NCBI GenBank assembly: GCA_030430565.1 | Contig: JAUIKS010000029.1 | Span: forward strand, 1-64,000 | Reading direction: 5' to 3' | DNA: 64,000 nt | Source of the DNA: Polyangia bacterium | Lineage (GTDB): Bacteria; Myxococcota_A; Polyangia; Nannocystales; Nannocystaceae | Shown: in pieces, positions 8,281 through 17,239 of the stretch | Numbering within the stretch: the stretch's first letter is position 1 | How the letters are laid out: each line of letters starts with the position of its first letter | Notes under the pieces: generated by a model | The model's input: the letters and a program-made list of their open reading frames with translations, nothing else | What the model was told of the DNA's origin: nothing | Database searches by the model: none | Program-made: the position numbers and the translations under genes

Positions 8281-9909
8281 ATGCCGATCCTCACCTTCAC
8301 GTTCCCGGGCCGGCGCTTCCACGCGACCCCGTGGGGCTCCCACGTCAACGAGGGCCAGGTCGAGTGGCCGCCCAGCCCGTGGCGTCTTTGTCGCGCGCTG
8401 TTGGCGACCGGGCTGACGAAACTCGGCTGGCGCGAGGACCAGATTCCGGCGCCCGCGATCGAGCTGCTCGAGTTGCTCGGCGGAACGCTGCCCGACTACC
8501 AGCTCCCGCCGAGCCTGACGGTCGCGCACTCGCGCCACTACATGCCGATCTCGAGTAAGACGACGAAGGTCTTCGACGCCTTCGCCCACGCCGGCAGGCG
8601 CGAGCTTCGTGTGTCGTGGCCGGTGAAGCTCACCGGCGACGCCCTCGCGCTGCTCGGCGAGCTTGTGGGGACGATGAGCTACCTCGGACGCGCCGAGAGT
8701 TGGGTGGAGGGAAGCGTTGAGGCCGGAGAAATCAAGAATCCAAATTGCCGCCCAGGCATCTCGCCCGAGCTCGACGAGAGCGCTGAGCCCGTCACCTTGC
8801 TCGCGCCCATGTCGAGCGCGGCATATCTAGCGTGGCGATCCGAGCAGATCGCCACCCGGCCCGAGCTCGCGGGCGGCGGAAAACGATCGAGGCGGTCGGC
8901 GAAGCCTCGCGTACCCGCCGGGCTCGTCGGATGCCTCCTCCAGTCGACGGCAGAGTTGCAGCGTCAGGGGTGGAACCAGCCGCCGGGGAGCCGGCGCGTC
9001 GTCTATCACCGCCCTTCAGAGACGCTGGTCGCGTCGCAGCCGCGCAGGAGCAGGCCGCGGCGAAGCGCGCGTCCGCCGGTCGAGTGCGTGCTATTGGCGT
9101 TGCGGTCTCACGCACGTCATGGAGGCGCGCTCCCTCGCCTTCGTCACGCGCTCAAGCAGATGGAGATCGTCCACCGCGCGCTGTCCAAAAAACTCGATAG
9201 CGAAGGTAACGGCGGCCCGTGCCCGGAGCTGCTGGGTACGCGCGGTGCCGGTCCGTTGCTCAAGGATCACCGACACGCTCACTTCATCCCGCTCGCGCTG
9301 GGGCGGGCGCGGCGTAGCGGCGATGACCTCGCCGAGCAGGCGATCGATCATGTCCTGATCTACGCGCCCGGCATGCTCCCGGCGCGGGCGCGACGAGTGC
9401 TCGAGCGCCTGCAGTGGGTTCGCGCCGCGACGGTGAGCGAGCGTCACCGCGAGCGGGAGGACGACGCGCGCGCGCGGGCTCAATCACGGCTGACGACGAC
9501 GCTCGCGGCGACGGGATCGCTCGCCGAGCTGCGGAACGTCGTTGACCCGAGCACAAGCGCTGCGCGGATCATCGGATCGGGCACTCGCTGGATCAGCCAC
9601 ACCCCCTTCATCGCGCCTCGCCACGTGAAGAAGCACAAGCACTCGCTCATCGCCCAGGTCCGCGCCGAGCTGAACGCCAGGCCCGAGTTCCGCGACGTAC
9701 CGGTCGCGATCGAGATCCTCCCGAAGGAGAGCGCGACGCGTGCCGGCTTCGTGGCGTTCCATCGTCGCCGTCGGTCAGGAAAGCCGCAACCGCCAAAGAC
9801 ACGGCCGTGGTCGATCCGCTTGACCTTTGATCGACCGATCACCGGCCCGATCGCGCTGGGCTACGGCTCGCACTTTGGGTTGGGGCTGTTTCGCTGCGAA
9901 GAGGACTGA
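8281..9909 (+). CDS. csb2: Csb2 (GSU0054 family), Cas5-Cas6 fusion
   Basis: A 542-residue protein. The N terminus (FTFPGRRFHATPWGSHVNEG, then WPPSPWRLCRAL) is the Cas5-like part of the GSU0054 family. The C terminus ends with a Gly-rich loop, GYGSHFGLGLF, typical of Cas6-type RAMPs that cut the repeat RNA. In I-G systems this one protein both processes pre-crRNA and caps the crRNA 5' end in Cascade. It is the last gene of the cas operon and ends 10 nt before a convergent gene. Confidence 0.9.
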   Translation: MPILTFTFPGRRFHATPWGSHVNEGQVEWPPSPWRLCRALLATGLTKLGWREDQIPAPAIELLELLGGTLPDYQLPPSLTVAHSRHYMPISSKTTKVFDAFAHAGRRELRVSWPVKLTGDALALLGELVGTMSYLGRAESWVEGSVEAGEIKNPNCRPGISPELDESAEPVTLLAPMSSAAYLAWRSEQIATRPELAGGGKRSRRSAKPRVPAGLVGCLLQSTAELQRQGWNQPPGSRRVVYHRPSETLVASQPRRSRPRRSARPPVECVLLALRSHARHGGALPRLRHALKQMEIVHRALSKKLDSEGNGGPCPELLGTRGAGPLLKDHRHAHFIPLALGRARRSGDDLAEQAIDHVLIYAPGMLPARARRVLERLQWVRAATVSERHREREDDARARAQSRLTTTLAATGSLAELRNVVDPSTSAARIIGSGTRWISHTPFIAPRHVKKHKHSLIAQVRAELNARPEFRDVPVAIEILPKESATRAGFVAFHRRRRSGKPQPPKTRPWSIRLTFDRPITGPIALGYGSHFGLGLFRCEED

Positions 9910-9919
9910 GCCGGAGTTT

Positions 9920-12568
9920 TTACTGAGCGGCGAACGAACGTAGCACGCGCCCGATTTCCTCACGGTTTCGCTGCGCCCGGAACTGATCACGAAGCCACCG
10001 AACAAGTTGGCCCTTGGAGTTCTTGCTGATCTGCTGAGGAGCCAGGAGACCGACGAGCTTGACGACGCGCTCAACATGTTCCGGCGGAGCCGTCGTGGCG
10101 AGCTGGGCAGCGTGTTTCACACGCGAACTCATCGCGTCGAGCAAGACATTGGCGCGTTTCTCCCAGAGCGCTCGCAGGACCGTCGGAGTCCGTTCGGGAG
10201 AGAGCAGGCGCTCGATCGCGTTCAGGATGACGTCGTTCGGCGCGATGACGAGGACGTTCGAAGTCGCGTCGAGGCTGTTGGGGTCCTTGACCAACACGCC
10301 GCTCAGTCGTCCGAGCCAGGCGCTCCAGAGCGTCGGCGAAAAAGTCTGCGCTACTTCAGGAATGAACGCGAGCGGATCGATCGCCTTCGCTTCGATGTAG
10401 CCACGCGCGCAGTCTTCCGGCGCGTTGACCCAGAGCCACGCTGCCGCCCTCGGCGCTCGAGACATCCAAGTGATCGGAGCGTGATTGGGCGACGGCCCCG
10501 TCGCTCGGGACCTCCAGATCGCCTGTTGGATCGTCACCGACGAGACCCCGTCGAACCCGTGGAGCATCGTGAGGGCCTCGGAGAGACGAAACGAATCGTC
10601 AGCAGCGTCGAGGGCGCTGAACAGTGACTTCCGAATCGTCTTCGGGACGCCATGGAGATGTTCGAACCGACTTAGGTAGAAGAACAACGCGCTCGGGATG
10701 GTCGCCTGGTGAAGCGCCGGGCACTGCTGCTGCGTCATCTCCCGGCTCGCGAAGCGAGCAACGTCGATATAGGATTGCTGAAGTAGAGACGGACGCACCG
10801 CGTTAACGATCTCGTCCGCGCTCGTGAGCGATTCTAGGACGTGTTCAGCCGTGAAGCGTCGGTCGTCGTTCCCTGAAGAGTTCGCCAGGCTCACGTACGC
10901 CAAGTAGAAGAGCGGGTCGGCTCCGAGTCCCAGAGTTTCTGAACTACCGAGCGGGATCATCGGCAGCGGTGGGAATCCACGACCCGCTGGGACCACATAG
11001 TTCATCTGAAGCTTCCAGACGAGCTCGACATGGTTCTTCGGTAGCGAGCGGTTCTTGAGTCGCGCGAGACCAAAAATTCGAAAACAGGCCTCGTGGAACG
11101 CCACGGTCTCGAGATCAGGCCGTTTGCGCTCGGAGCGATCGACCAGCTCGATCAGTCGATGGCTCCCGTTGACCTCGGCCTCGTCGAGTAGGCGGTTGAG
11201 CACTCGCTCGGCGAGGGCGTCTTGAAGAAGTAGCGAGCCGATCGCCGCCCCTGAGTCGCCGTCGACGATCGTGTTGACGACGACGAGACGAAGATACCGT
11301 CCGAGCCAAGCCGGAGACAAGGCCAACAAGTCGCCGGTCGTTCGGACCAGCAACCCCGCGTCTTGAAGTCTCCCGAGTACGCGGACCTCGGCGGGCTCGA
11401 GCAGCTGTTCGAGCTCGGCGAGCGCTTGTCGTGGTTTGACGGACCGACGCGTTTTGACTTTCTCCCACGCGCGTTCGACTCGCTCGGGGTCCACGCCATG
11501 CTCGGGCAGAAGCGCCGCCCACTGGCTTCTCGTTAACCCGTCCTCCCAAGCTTCGTATCCGCTCTCGACGAGACCGCGCGCGACCGCCATGAGGATCGTT
11601 TCGGCCTCCGTAGCGACCCAAGCGGCGAGCGCTTTGTCCTTCGACGCGAAGGTCGTAGAGAGTCGCTCGAGGTAGCGGCGGAGCTGCGCCGGATCGGGTT
11701 GAAATCTGTGTTGGGGAGATGTTTCAAAGCCGGCGAGCGATGCGAGCGCATCGACGGCGTCAACGGCCCCGGTGCACAACGACGCCAGCAGCTCGCGGAT
11801 CACCGGCAAGTTCCGGACGTCGAGGAGCGGTTGCCGGGAGCGCGACCGCGCGTTGATCCACGCGGTGATCTCGTCCGCGAGTTCATGAACAGGGGCGAAC
11901 TCGATAGGCTCCCAGACTGAGTCTGGATCATTCGGACAAGCAAACGGCGCAGCGATCAGGATGTCTAGGTCGTCCAGCTCCGCGTCTTCTTCGACTTCAT
12001 CGAAGTTCGTACGAGCCGCTTGTTCGGAGAGAAGAACGAAGAGGCTTCCCTCCGCGGGAACGTTCGGGCGAATCTCATCCCACGTCTCGCCTACGAGATA
12101 CGTACCGCCGCGAGCGGCGAACCAACGACCCACGAGTTCACAATCGCGCCGTGAAGCGTACGTCCACCACGATCGAGCGGTTCGCAGCTGTGGTCGCCAA
12201 GCTTCCCTGGGGATTCCCGGCGGGAGCGGCTCTTTCCCAAGCCCGAGCGGGAACAAGAGCCCAAAACGATCCAGCTCTATGCGGGTCGAGGTAGTCGTTG
12301 ATCCGAAATAGCGCCGGTCCTCGGCGATTCGTTCCGTGAGCTGCTCCGCCGACTGACCGAGCCGCGTCGCCAGCAACGCGATGATCGCCGGTCGCCGCTC
12401 CCACCAAGCGTGTCCCTCGTGCTGTTCGAGTTTTCGGATTCGGTTTCCAAACGAGCGTAGGCCGAGTTTGACTGCCTCCGGCCACGTCGGATCCGTTCGG
12501 ATGCTCTTGGCGAGCTCGTCGGGCGAACGAAATTTCGCCGTTCGCCGTGCTTCCTCCAGCCAGTTCAC
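9920..12568 (-). CDS. Large HTH-bearing protein of unknown function
   Basis: I do not recognise the family. The reading frame is open to 13126, but I place the start at the GTG at 12568 (VNWLEEARR), which has AGGA about 10 nt upstream; this gives 882 residues. The first ~80 residues (SPDELAKSIRTDPTW to AIIALLATRLGQSAEQL) look like an Xre-type helix-turn-helix. An acidic stretch (DEVEEDAELDDLDI) follows, then a winged-helix-like segment (EVRVLGRLQDAGLLVRTTGD), then long helical, possibly repeat-type sequence. No Walker motif, nuclease motif, signal peptide or membrane segment is evident. It is convergent with the cas operon and less GC-rich at third positions than its neighbours. Its upstream region carries three inverted repeats. 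A STAND-like regulator that lacks a P-loop, or a defence protein, would both fit. Confidence 0.65.
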   Translation of the reverse strand: MNWLEEARRTAKFRSPDELAKSIRTDPTWPEAVKLGLRSFGNRIRKLEQHEGHAWWERRPAIIALLATRLGQSAEQLTERIAEDRRYFGSTTTSTRIELDRFGLLFPLGLGKEPLPPGIPREAWRPQLRTARSWWTYASRRDCELVGRWFAARGGTYLVGETWDEIRPNVPAEGSLFVLLSEQAARTNFDEVEEDAELDDLDILIAAPFACPNDPDSVWEPIEFAPVHELADEITAWINARSRSRQPLLDVRNLPVIRELLASLCTGAVDAVDALASLAGFETSPQHRFQPDPAQLRRYLERLSTTFASKDKALAAWVATEAETILMAVARGLVESGYEAWEDGLTRSQWAALLPEHGVDPERVERAWEKVKTRRSVKPRQALAELEQLLEPAEVRVLGRLQDAGLLVRTTGDLLALSPAWLGRYLRLVVVNTIVDGDSGAAIGSLLLQDALAERVLNRLLDEAEVNGSHRLIELVDRSERKRPDLETVAFHEACFRIFGLARLKNRSLPKNHVELVWKLQMNYVVPAGRGFPPLPMIPLGSSETLGLGADPLFYLAYVSLANSSGNDDRRFTAEHVLESLTSADEIVNAVRPSLLQQSYIDVARFASREMTQQQCPALHQATIPSALFFYLSRFEHLHGVPKTIRKSLFSALDAADDSFRLSEALTMLHGFDGVSSVTIQQAIWRSRATGPSPNHAPITWMSRAPRAAAWLWVNAPEDCARGYIEAKAIDPLAFIPEVAQTFSPTLWSAWLGRLSGVLVKDPNSLDATSNVLVIAPNDVILNAIERLLSPERTPTVLRALWEKRANVLLDAMSSRVKHAAQLATTAPPEHVERVVKLVGLLAPQQISKNSKGQLVRWLRDQFRAQRNREEIGRVLRSFAAQ

Positions 12569-12616
12569 GGGGTTGAGTTCCTGGTTAGCCGGTGACCGGC
12601 GAGTGCTTGGCGCGTC

Positions 12617-12645
12617 GAATCGAAAATTCGGGTCTTTTTCGATTC
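12617..12645. promoter_or_regulatory. Perfect 10-bp inverted repeat, probable operator
   Basis: GAATCGAAAA (12617-12626) and TTTTCGATTC (12636-12645) are exact reverse complements separated by 9 nt. The site is about 50 nt upstream of the GTG at 12568. That position and symmetry suit an operator, perhaps bound by the HTH of the downstream protein itself. Confidence 0.55.
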
Positions 12646-12718
12646 TAAGAACGAGGAGCGAGCCGAAGTTTCGCTTCTTCTGGGTTCTGATGATGTGGGG
12701 CGAGGCCGTTCGGCGCTT

Positions 12719-12806
12719 GTAAGAAACCGGACAGGGCGATCCGAGCTTCTGGATTTGAACTGAAGCTTGGAGTTCTTCATTCGCTTGGCCTTGTCCGGTT
12801 TCTTGC
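12719..12806 (-). ncRNA. Possible structured RNA: 19-bp stem around a ~50-nt core
   Basis: Arms 12719-12737 and 12788-12806 pair along 19 positions; 16 of the 17 core bases are exact complements and the remaining positions are G-U compatible. The enclosed 50 nt contains smaller pairings (GAACT/AGTTC and AGCTT/AAGCT). It lies 150-240 nt upstream of the 882-residue protein on the same strand. It could be a 5' leader structure or an independent small RNA. I do not recognise a known RNA family. Confidence 0.35.
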
Positions 12807-12845
12807 TTCGAACCACCTGCGTAGACTCCTGGAGGATGTGTACGT

Positions 12846-12865
12846 CCTGCACAACGATGTGCAGG
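12846..12865. repeat. Perfect 7-bp hairpin
   Basis: CCTGCAC-AACGAT-GTGCAGG. This is the most upstream of the three hairpins before the 882-residue protein. It could be a regulator site or a terminator-like structure, although no T-run follows. Confidence 0.45.
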
Positions 12866-13257
12866 CTCCGACGATGACGATTCTACAACATGCAACATGA
12901 GACATGTTTCGGAGAATCGGCACCGCACACGCGGTACGGCGGAGGAGCGCGCGAGGGCGTCCATCTGCACACGCTCCACGTGTGGCAGCTGAGTACACGT
13001 ACGGCGTGCATCGGCGCGCGTCGCCTCGAATGGCCGATGTGCGTCAGCTGTACCTCGTCGATTTTTCGTCGAGCCGAGCCTGCACACGCTGTATCGGTGC
13101 CCCCAGTCGGGATGCACAGGCTGCACACCGAACTCGACGTCTGCGCCTCATACCCGCTCATCGTCGGGAGTTGGCGCGATATCACGTGGCCGAAGGGCGA
13201 CAGCGTGACCGGGCGGCCATGGAGCCGCTCCGTGATGGAGCGCTTGAATCATCCTCG

Positions 13258-13338
13258 CGGCCGGTGGCCTCGTCGGCCGGTCGTGGCCTCGTCGGCCGGT
13301 CGTGGTCTCGTCGGCCGGTGGCCTCGTCGGCCGGTCGT
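13258..13338. repeat. Tandem repeat, ~19-bp unit, four copies
   Basis: Units of GGCCTCGTCGGCCGGTCGT lie at 13266-13284, 13285-13303, 13304-13319 (short, 16 nt) and 13320-13338, with a partial copy just before. Each unit has an internal GGCC/CCGG-type palindrome. It is non-coding, between divergent or unrelated genes. Function unknown. Confidence 0.85.
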
Positions 13339-13482
13339 GTTCTTGTCGGCGTACTGACCGCGCGGTGCAGTCGATGAGCTCGGATCCGGCTCAGGGGCCG
13401 CGAAGCAGAGATGCATCCTCGTCGTGCGCTTCGGCGAGCAATCGACCGCTCGGCCGCTCGCTCCCTCGGCGCACCGAACCGA

Positions 13483-14523
13483 TCAGTCAGGTACTTCGCC
13501 GGCCTTGCAAACCTCGGCGATGTGGTCCACCGCCTCGAGGATCGGCGGCGAGAACGGCTCGCAGAGGTCGCCGAGGATCGCCGTCGGGAATTGGGCGATG
13601 AGCTCGTGGTAGCCGTTGGTCTTGTCGCCTGGTCCCTCCTGGCAGCCAGGGGGGTTGCCTGGGTTCGTCTGCGGATCGAGGATAGCGACCGGGACCACGG
13701 CGTCGTAGTCATCGCCCTTCGCGGCGGCGAGCGACGCGGCCCAGCTCTCGGGGGTCCCCTCGATCGCCGGATAGCCGTGTGAGACGAAGACGGGCAGCAG
13801 CCAGGCGTCTTCACGCACGAAGCCCGCGTTGCAGCCGTCGTCGCTGATCAGCTCGGGGCTGACGGCGTCGAGCAGGGGACCTAGCGCGCTGAGCGGACCG
13901 TGCTGAGCGCCCGTGCTCCACAGGCAGTGCGACAGCTCTCCGGCGTCGTCGAGGTCCGCGTCGACCCACCTTCGCGGCTGATCGAGGCATTGAGTCTCGT
14001 AGGACCGCCACACCATGCCCGCGCCCGACTTCCAGTCGCAGGCCGTGAACTCGGCGCACGGGAGTTCCGGCGCGATGGGGCAGGTATTGTTGTCGAGGCA
14101 GGTGGGCTCGCACTGGAGCGGCAGGGTGCTCGTCGCGCCGACGACGTGGAGGTAGCGTACGTTCCAGCCGGGGAGTCGCGCGGCGATGCCCTCGGTGATC
14201 TCGTACGAGGCGTCCCACATCTCGAGCTGAGTCAGGGGCGTACGCTCGATCACGAGGACCACGTCGAGCGCGCCGCAGTACGGCGGGAGCTCCCAGTCAT
14301 CGGCGCCCACGTCTTTGACTGGCCCGGTGCTGCTCGAGGTGCTCGGGTCGTCTGTGGTCGTCGAATCTCCTGTGCTCGTGCTCGATGTATCCGCCGTGGT
14401 CTCGTCGCCAGAGCTGGCGCCCATCTCCACGGTCGTGATCGCGTCGTCCATTTCTGCTGGTCGTGCGCCGTTGCACGCGAACGCGGCGGCGAGCAGGATC
14501 AGGGGTGGAGTACGCGGAGCCAT
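13483..14523 (-). CDS. Putative surface lipoprotein
   Basis: A 346-residue protein. The N terminus (MAPRTPPLILLAAAFACNG) looks like a lipoprotein signal with Cys17, although FAC is not an ideal lipobox. A ~45-residue Ser/Thr/Asp linker (TSSTSTGDSTTTDDPSTSSS) leads to a compact domain starting near ALDVVLVIERTPL and containing paired cysteines (CEPTCLDNNTCPIA). The opening resembles a degenerate von Willebrand A-type strand, but no MIDAS motif is clear. It overlaps the end of the upstream lipoprotein gene by 25 nt, so the two are probably co-expressed. Confidence 0.6.
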   Translation of the reverse strand: MAPRTPPLILLAAAFACNGARPAEMDDAITTVEMGASSGDETTADTSSTSTGDSTTTDDPSTSSSTGPVKDVGADDWELPPYCGALDVVLVIERTPLTQLEMWDASYEITEGIAARLPGWNVRYLHVVGATSTLPLQCEPTCLDNNTCPIAPELPCAEFTACDWKSGAGMVWRSYETQCLDQPRRWVDADLDDAGELSHCLWSTGAQHGPLSALGPLLDAVSPELISDDGCNAGFVREDAWLLPVFVSHGYPAIEGTPESWAASLAAAKGDDYDAVVPVAILDPQTNPGNPPGCQEGPGDKTNGYHELIAQFPTAILGDLCEPFSPPILEAVDHIAEVCKAGEVPD

Positions 14524-16318
14524 GAGGAGGTCTGATCGCCGTCACCGTAGTTGACGTCGTGCTGCCCGAGCAACACCACGTAGCCGTAGGCGAGGGACTC
14601 AGCCGCGACGACCCGCGAGACGGGCGAGAGCAGGCCGTATTGCTCGTGCCATTGGTACCAGGTGTTCGCGTATCGGCGGACGTCGGCGAAGCACTCGCCC
14701 GTGCAGGTGGCGCCAGCGATCACGTGCTCGCCGTGGCTCGACGCGGCGATGGCGTAGGCGACCTCGAGGTCTTTTGAGCCCACGAGCACCTCGTCCGCCA
14801 CCGTGTCGCCGTTGAGCTTGAGGTGGTGGACCATCATGCGCGCGTCGCCTTCATCAGGGACCGATCCGGCGGTGCGGATACCGTCGACTCCGAATGTTGC
14901 GACATCGAAGATGTCCTCATCGGTCGTGGTGAACACCCGCGTCCACTGCTCGGCGCCATCATTGAGCGCGTAGGCCCAGACCGCGCCGCGACGCTCGTTG
15001 CCGGCGAGCGTGACGTGCCCGACGGCGAAGAGCTGATCGTCGTGGACCGCGAGGGCGCGCGCGACGTTGGAGTTGCCGTCGCTGGACTCCGTTCGTTCCC
15101 AGTCGGGCGTGAGCGTCGGCGTGAGAACCTGGACGCGCGCGGCGGTCTCGGTCATGACCAGCTCGCCGGTGTTCCCCGCGAGCATCACTCGGTCATCGAC
15201 GACCAGCAGGTCGCGCCACTCGACGTCGGGCTCGAATTGTTGAAACTCGAGCGCGCCGCCGTGGTTGTAGCGACCGATCCAGGAGCCGCCGGGGTCGCGG
15301 GCCGCGACGAGCAGCGCAGAGCCCATGAACGCGACGGCGACGCCGACGCGGTGTGTCGTTGGCGAGATGACGGCGCTGTCGAGCAGCGCGCCGCTGGGGC
15401 TTCGCCGTTCCGAGAGTAGGGAGGTGACGCCGTTGACGACGCGATGTCCGACGATGATGAACTCGCCGTTGGTGTCGACCGCGACGTCGTTCCAGTAGAT
15501 GTGCTCGTTCGGGAGCGGTTCGTTCGCGGCCTGTACGACGGTCGCGCCGCTCTCGGGCATCGTCACCGTCCACGCGATCGTGTCGCTGGTCGCGGATTGC
15601 CCGGCGTCGTCGATGACGACGGCGTGGAATTCGAAGTCGCCGGCGTCGTCTTGGTGATCGACGATCAGCTCGTGACGGTAGACTCCGTCGTCGCCATCCG
15701 TGACGACCGCGACGGGTGCTGGGTCGTGATCGATGAAGAAGTGAACGCGGTCGATCGCGTTATCGTCGTAGGCGATTACGGAGAGCGTCACCGGTCCGGC
15801 CGCGGTGATCGGAGCGGGGTTCGGGGAGCCCTGGACCAGTGCGGCGGCGATCACCGGTGGCGCGTCCATGGGCGCCTCCGTCGTCTCCTCGAGGTCTGGT
15901 GCGCCGTCCGTCGTGCTCGTGCTCGACAGGTCAGCGCTCGCGTCGCCGTTGGACGTGACGGTTTGCACCCCGGGTCGATCGGGCGGGTCGATTGTGTAGG
16001 TCGTGGCGTCGTCACCCGTGGTGCCGTTCGCCGCGTTGTGCTCGGCGGCGGCGTTGAACGTCGCGCCGCAGCCGAGGGACGCCAGCAGCGACATGCTCAG
16101 AAGGCCACGCGCCCGGAGAGCTGCGCGGCGCAGGCGGTAGGGGCACCACGGGGGCGCTGGAGCGCCGTCAGGCTGTAGCGAGTGAGCCGGCCGGCGACGG
16201 ACTTCGAGGAGGTCGAGCAGGCGCTCGAGCAGCGTTGAGAAGGTGCGGTCGTCCCTCGACATGCGCCAAGCGTCGCGCGCGATTCTGAGCGTTTCCACGC
16301 AAACCTCGATTCTTGGCA
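14499..16318 (-). CDS. Lipoprotein with Ser/Thr linker and beta-propeller-like domain
   Basis: About 606 residues if it starts at the ATG at 16318, which follows the upstream stop by 1 nt. An ATG at 16262 is an alternative. A basic stretch followed by LLSMSLLASLGC gives a plausible lipobox, which would leave an unusually long leader, so the start is uncertain. After the Cys come a Thr/Asp-rich linker and an Ig/cadherin-like domain (PVTLSVIAYDDNAIDRVHFF). Repeated strands follow (NVARALAVHDDQLFAVGHV, GEHVIAGATCTGECF) that resemble a beta-propeller. I infer a cell-surface role; no enzyme motif is seen. Confidence 0.6.
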
Positions 16319-16320
16319 TC

Positions 16321-16692
16321 TCAGGTGTTGTCGGCCGAGCCACGCCCTGGTTGCGCGAGCACGCGTACCTCCACGTGCGCGATCCAGCTCGGAACGCTGA
16401 GCACGAGGCCGCTGCGTTCACAATCCCGGATCAGCTTGCGAAGCCGAGCATGCAGCCGCGCGCCGTTTGGGCTCGTGTGCCGCGTGACGAGCATGCCGTC
16501 GGGAGCGAAGATGCGGAGGGGCTGGGCAGGTCGGGGGACGCGTCGGATGAGCGCGGCGACGCGGGCTGGGTGTTGTCGGTGGTACTCGAGCAGCCGCGCG
16601 TGGGCGGCCCGCGGCGAGACGAGCTGGCGATCGTCGACAGGCTCGTAGATGACGACGGGGACGCCGACGGTGAACAGGCGCGGCGAGGTCAC
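16321..16692 (-). CDS. Small protein of unknown function in an HTH operon
   Basis: A 123-residue protein from a GTG at 16692 that overlaps the stop of the upstream HTH gene (GTGA). It is soluble, Arg-rich and forms a mixed alpha/beta pattern (FTVGVPVVIYEPVDD; LLEYHRQHPARVAALI). No family is recognised. Its tight coupling to the HTH gene upstream and the lipoprotein downstream suggests one transcriptional unit. Confidence 0.5.
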   Translation of the reverse strand: MTSPRLFTVGVPVVIYEPVDDRQLVSPRAAHARLLEYHRQHPARVAALIRRVPRPAQPLRIFAPDGMLVTRHTSPNGARLHARLRKLIRDCERSGLVLSVPSWIAHVEVRVLAQPGRGSADNT

Positions 16693-16883
16693 GGGCGCTC
16701 CCGCAGGCGGGTGATCCAAGCGCCGAGGGTGGAGCGCGGGACGCCGAGCGCGACGGCGGCTCTGCGGATGGAGCCGTGGTGCCGGACGGCCCAGGCGAGC
16801 AGCTGGCGTTTCATGTCGGCGTAGGTGCCGGCGTGGAGCTGAACTACCTCCGGAGGCTTCGGGGGGTGCTCGAGACACGACAT
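16689..16883 (-). CDS. Small Fis-type helix-turn-helix protein
   Basis: A 64-residue protein. Residues ~25-60 (QLLAWAVRHHGSIRRAAVAL then GVPRSTLGAWITRLR) match the Fis-type HTH found at the C terminus of NtrC-family activators, here standing alone. It is probably a DNA-binding regulator of its own operon. The gene faces a divergent Xre-type regulator across an AT-rich gap. Confidence 0.65.
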   Translation of the reverse strand: MSCLEHPPKPPEVVQLHAGTYADMKRQLLAWAVRHHGSIRRAAVALGVPRSTLGAWITRLRERP

Positions 16884-16966
16884 GTTGCGACGCTATCTTT
16901 AAAATTTTATTAAAACAAAAATTATTTAAAAGTTTTTGAGCGCAAACGCGCGTCTCACGTGCAATA
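16884..16966. promoter_or_regulatory. AT-rich divergent promoter region
   Basis: Roughly 16895-16938 is almost pure A/T (runs of TTTAAAATTTT, AAAACAAAAATTATTTAAAA), in sharp contrast to the GC-rich surroundings. It lies between two divergent HTH genes, so it probably contains both promoters and their operators. Confidence 0.6.
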
Positions 16967-17236
16967 ATGCGACTCTGCTACGTTCGGCGCGTGAACGCGA
17001 AGCAGTGCCGCGCCGCTCGAGCGCTTCTTGGGTGGACGCTGGACGACCTCTCCGCGCGCTCGAAGATCTCAATCACGACCATCAACCACTTCGAGACCGA
17101 GCAGAGCCGCACGCGCGCGAGCACGATTCAGTTGCTTCGCCTGACGCTCGAGGCCGCAGGAATCGAGTTTCTTGAGAATGGGAGCGGACCCGGGTTGCGC
17201 TTGCGAACCCCGGTGGAGACTGACCCCTCCCCGTAG
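16967..17236 (+). CDS. Xre-family HTH regulator
   Basis: 89 residues. QCRAARALLGWTLDDLSARS, ISITTINHFET and a following helix make a classical Xre/Cro HTH. The AAGIEFLENGSGPGLRLR ending is typical of short single-domain regulators from mobile and accessory regions. Start at the ATG at 16967; a GTG at 16991 is also possible. It is divergent from the Fis-type regulator. Confidence 0.8.
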   Translation: MRLCYVRRVNAKQCRAARALLGWTLDDLSARSKISITTINHFETEQSRTRASTIQLLRLTLEAAGIEFLENGSGPGLRLRTPVETDPSP

Positions 17237-17239
17237 GGT

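Larger units (their letters stand above)
12569..13482. other. 914-nt region without a gene, rich in inverted and tandem repeats
   Basis: No supported reading frame is seen apart from the unlikely 5' extension of the 882-residue protein. The region contains three successive inverted repeats (12617-12645, 12719-12806, 12846-12865) and a 19-bp tandem repeat at 13258-13338. Between 12870 and 13160 there are many TGCAC/GTGCA words but no clear structure. Confidence 0.6.

Noticed and set aside
12569..13126. 5' extension of the 882-residue protein to 13126
   Set aside because: The extra sequence is Arg/Ser-rich, not protein-like, and covers the inverted repeats; the GTG at 12568 has a ribosome site.
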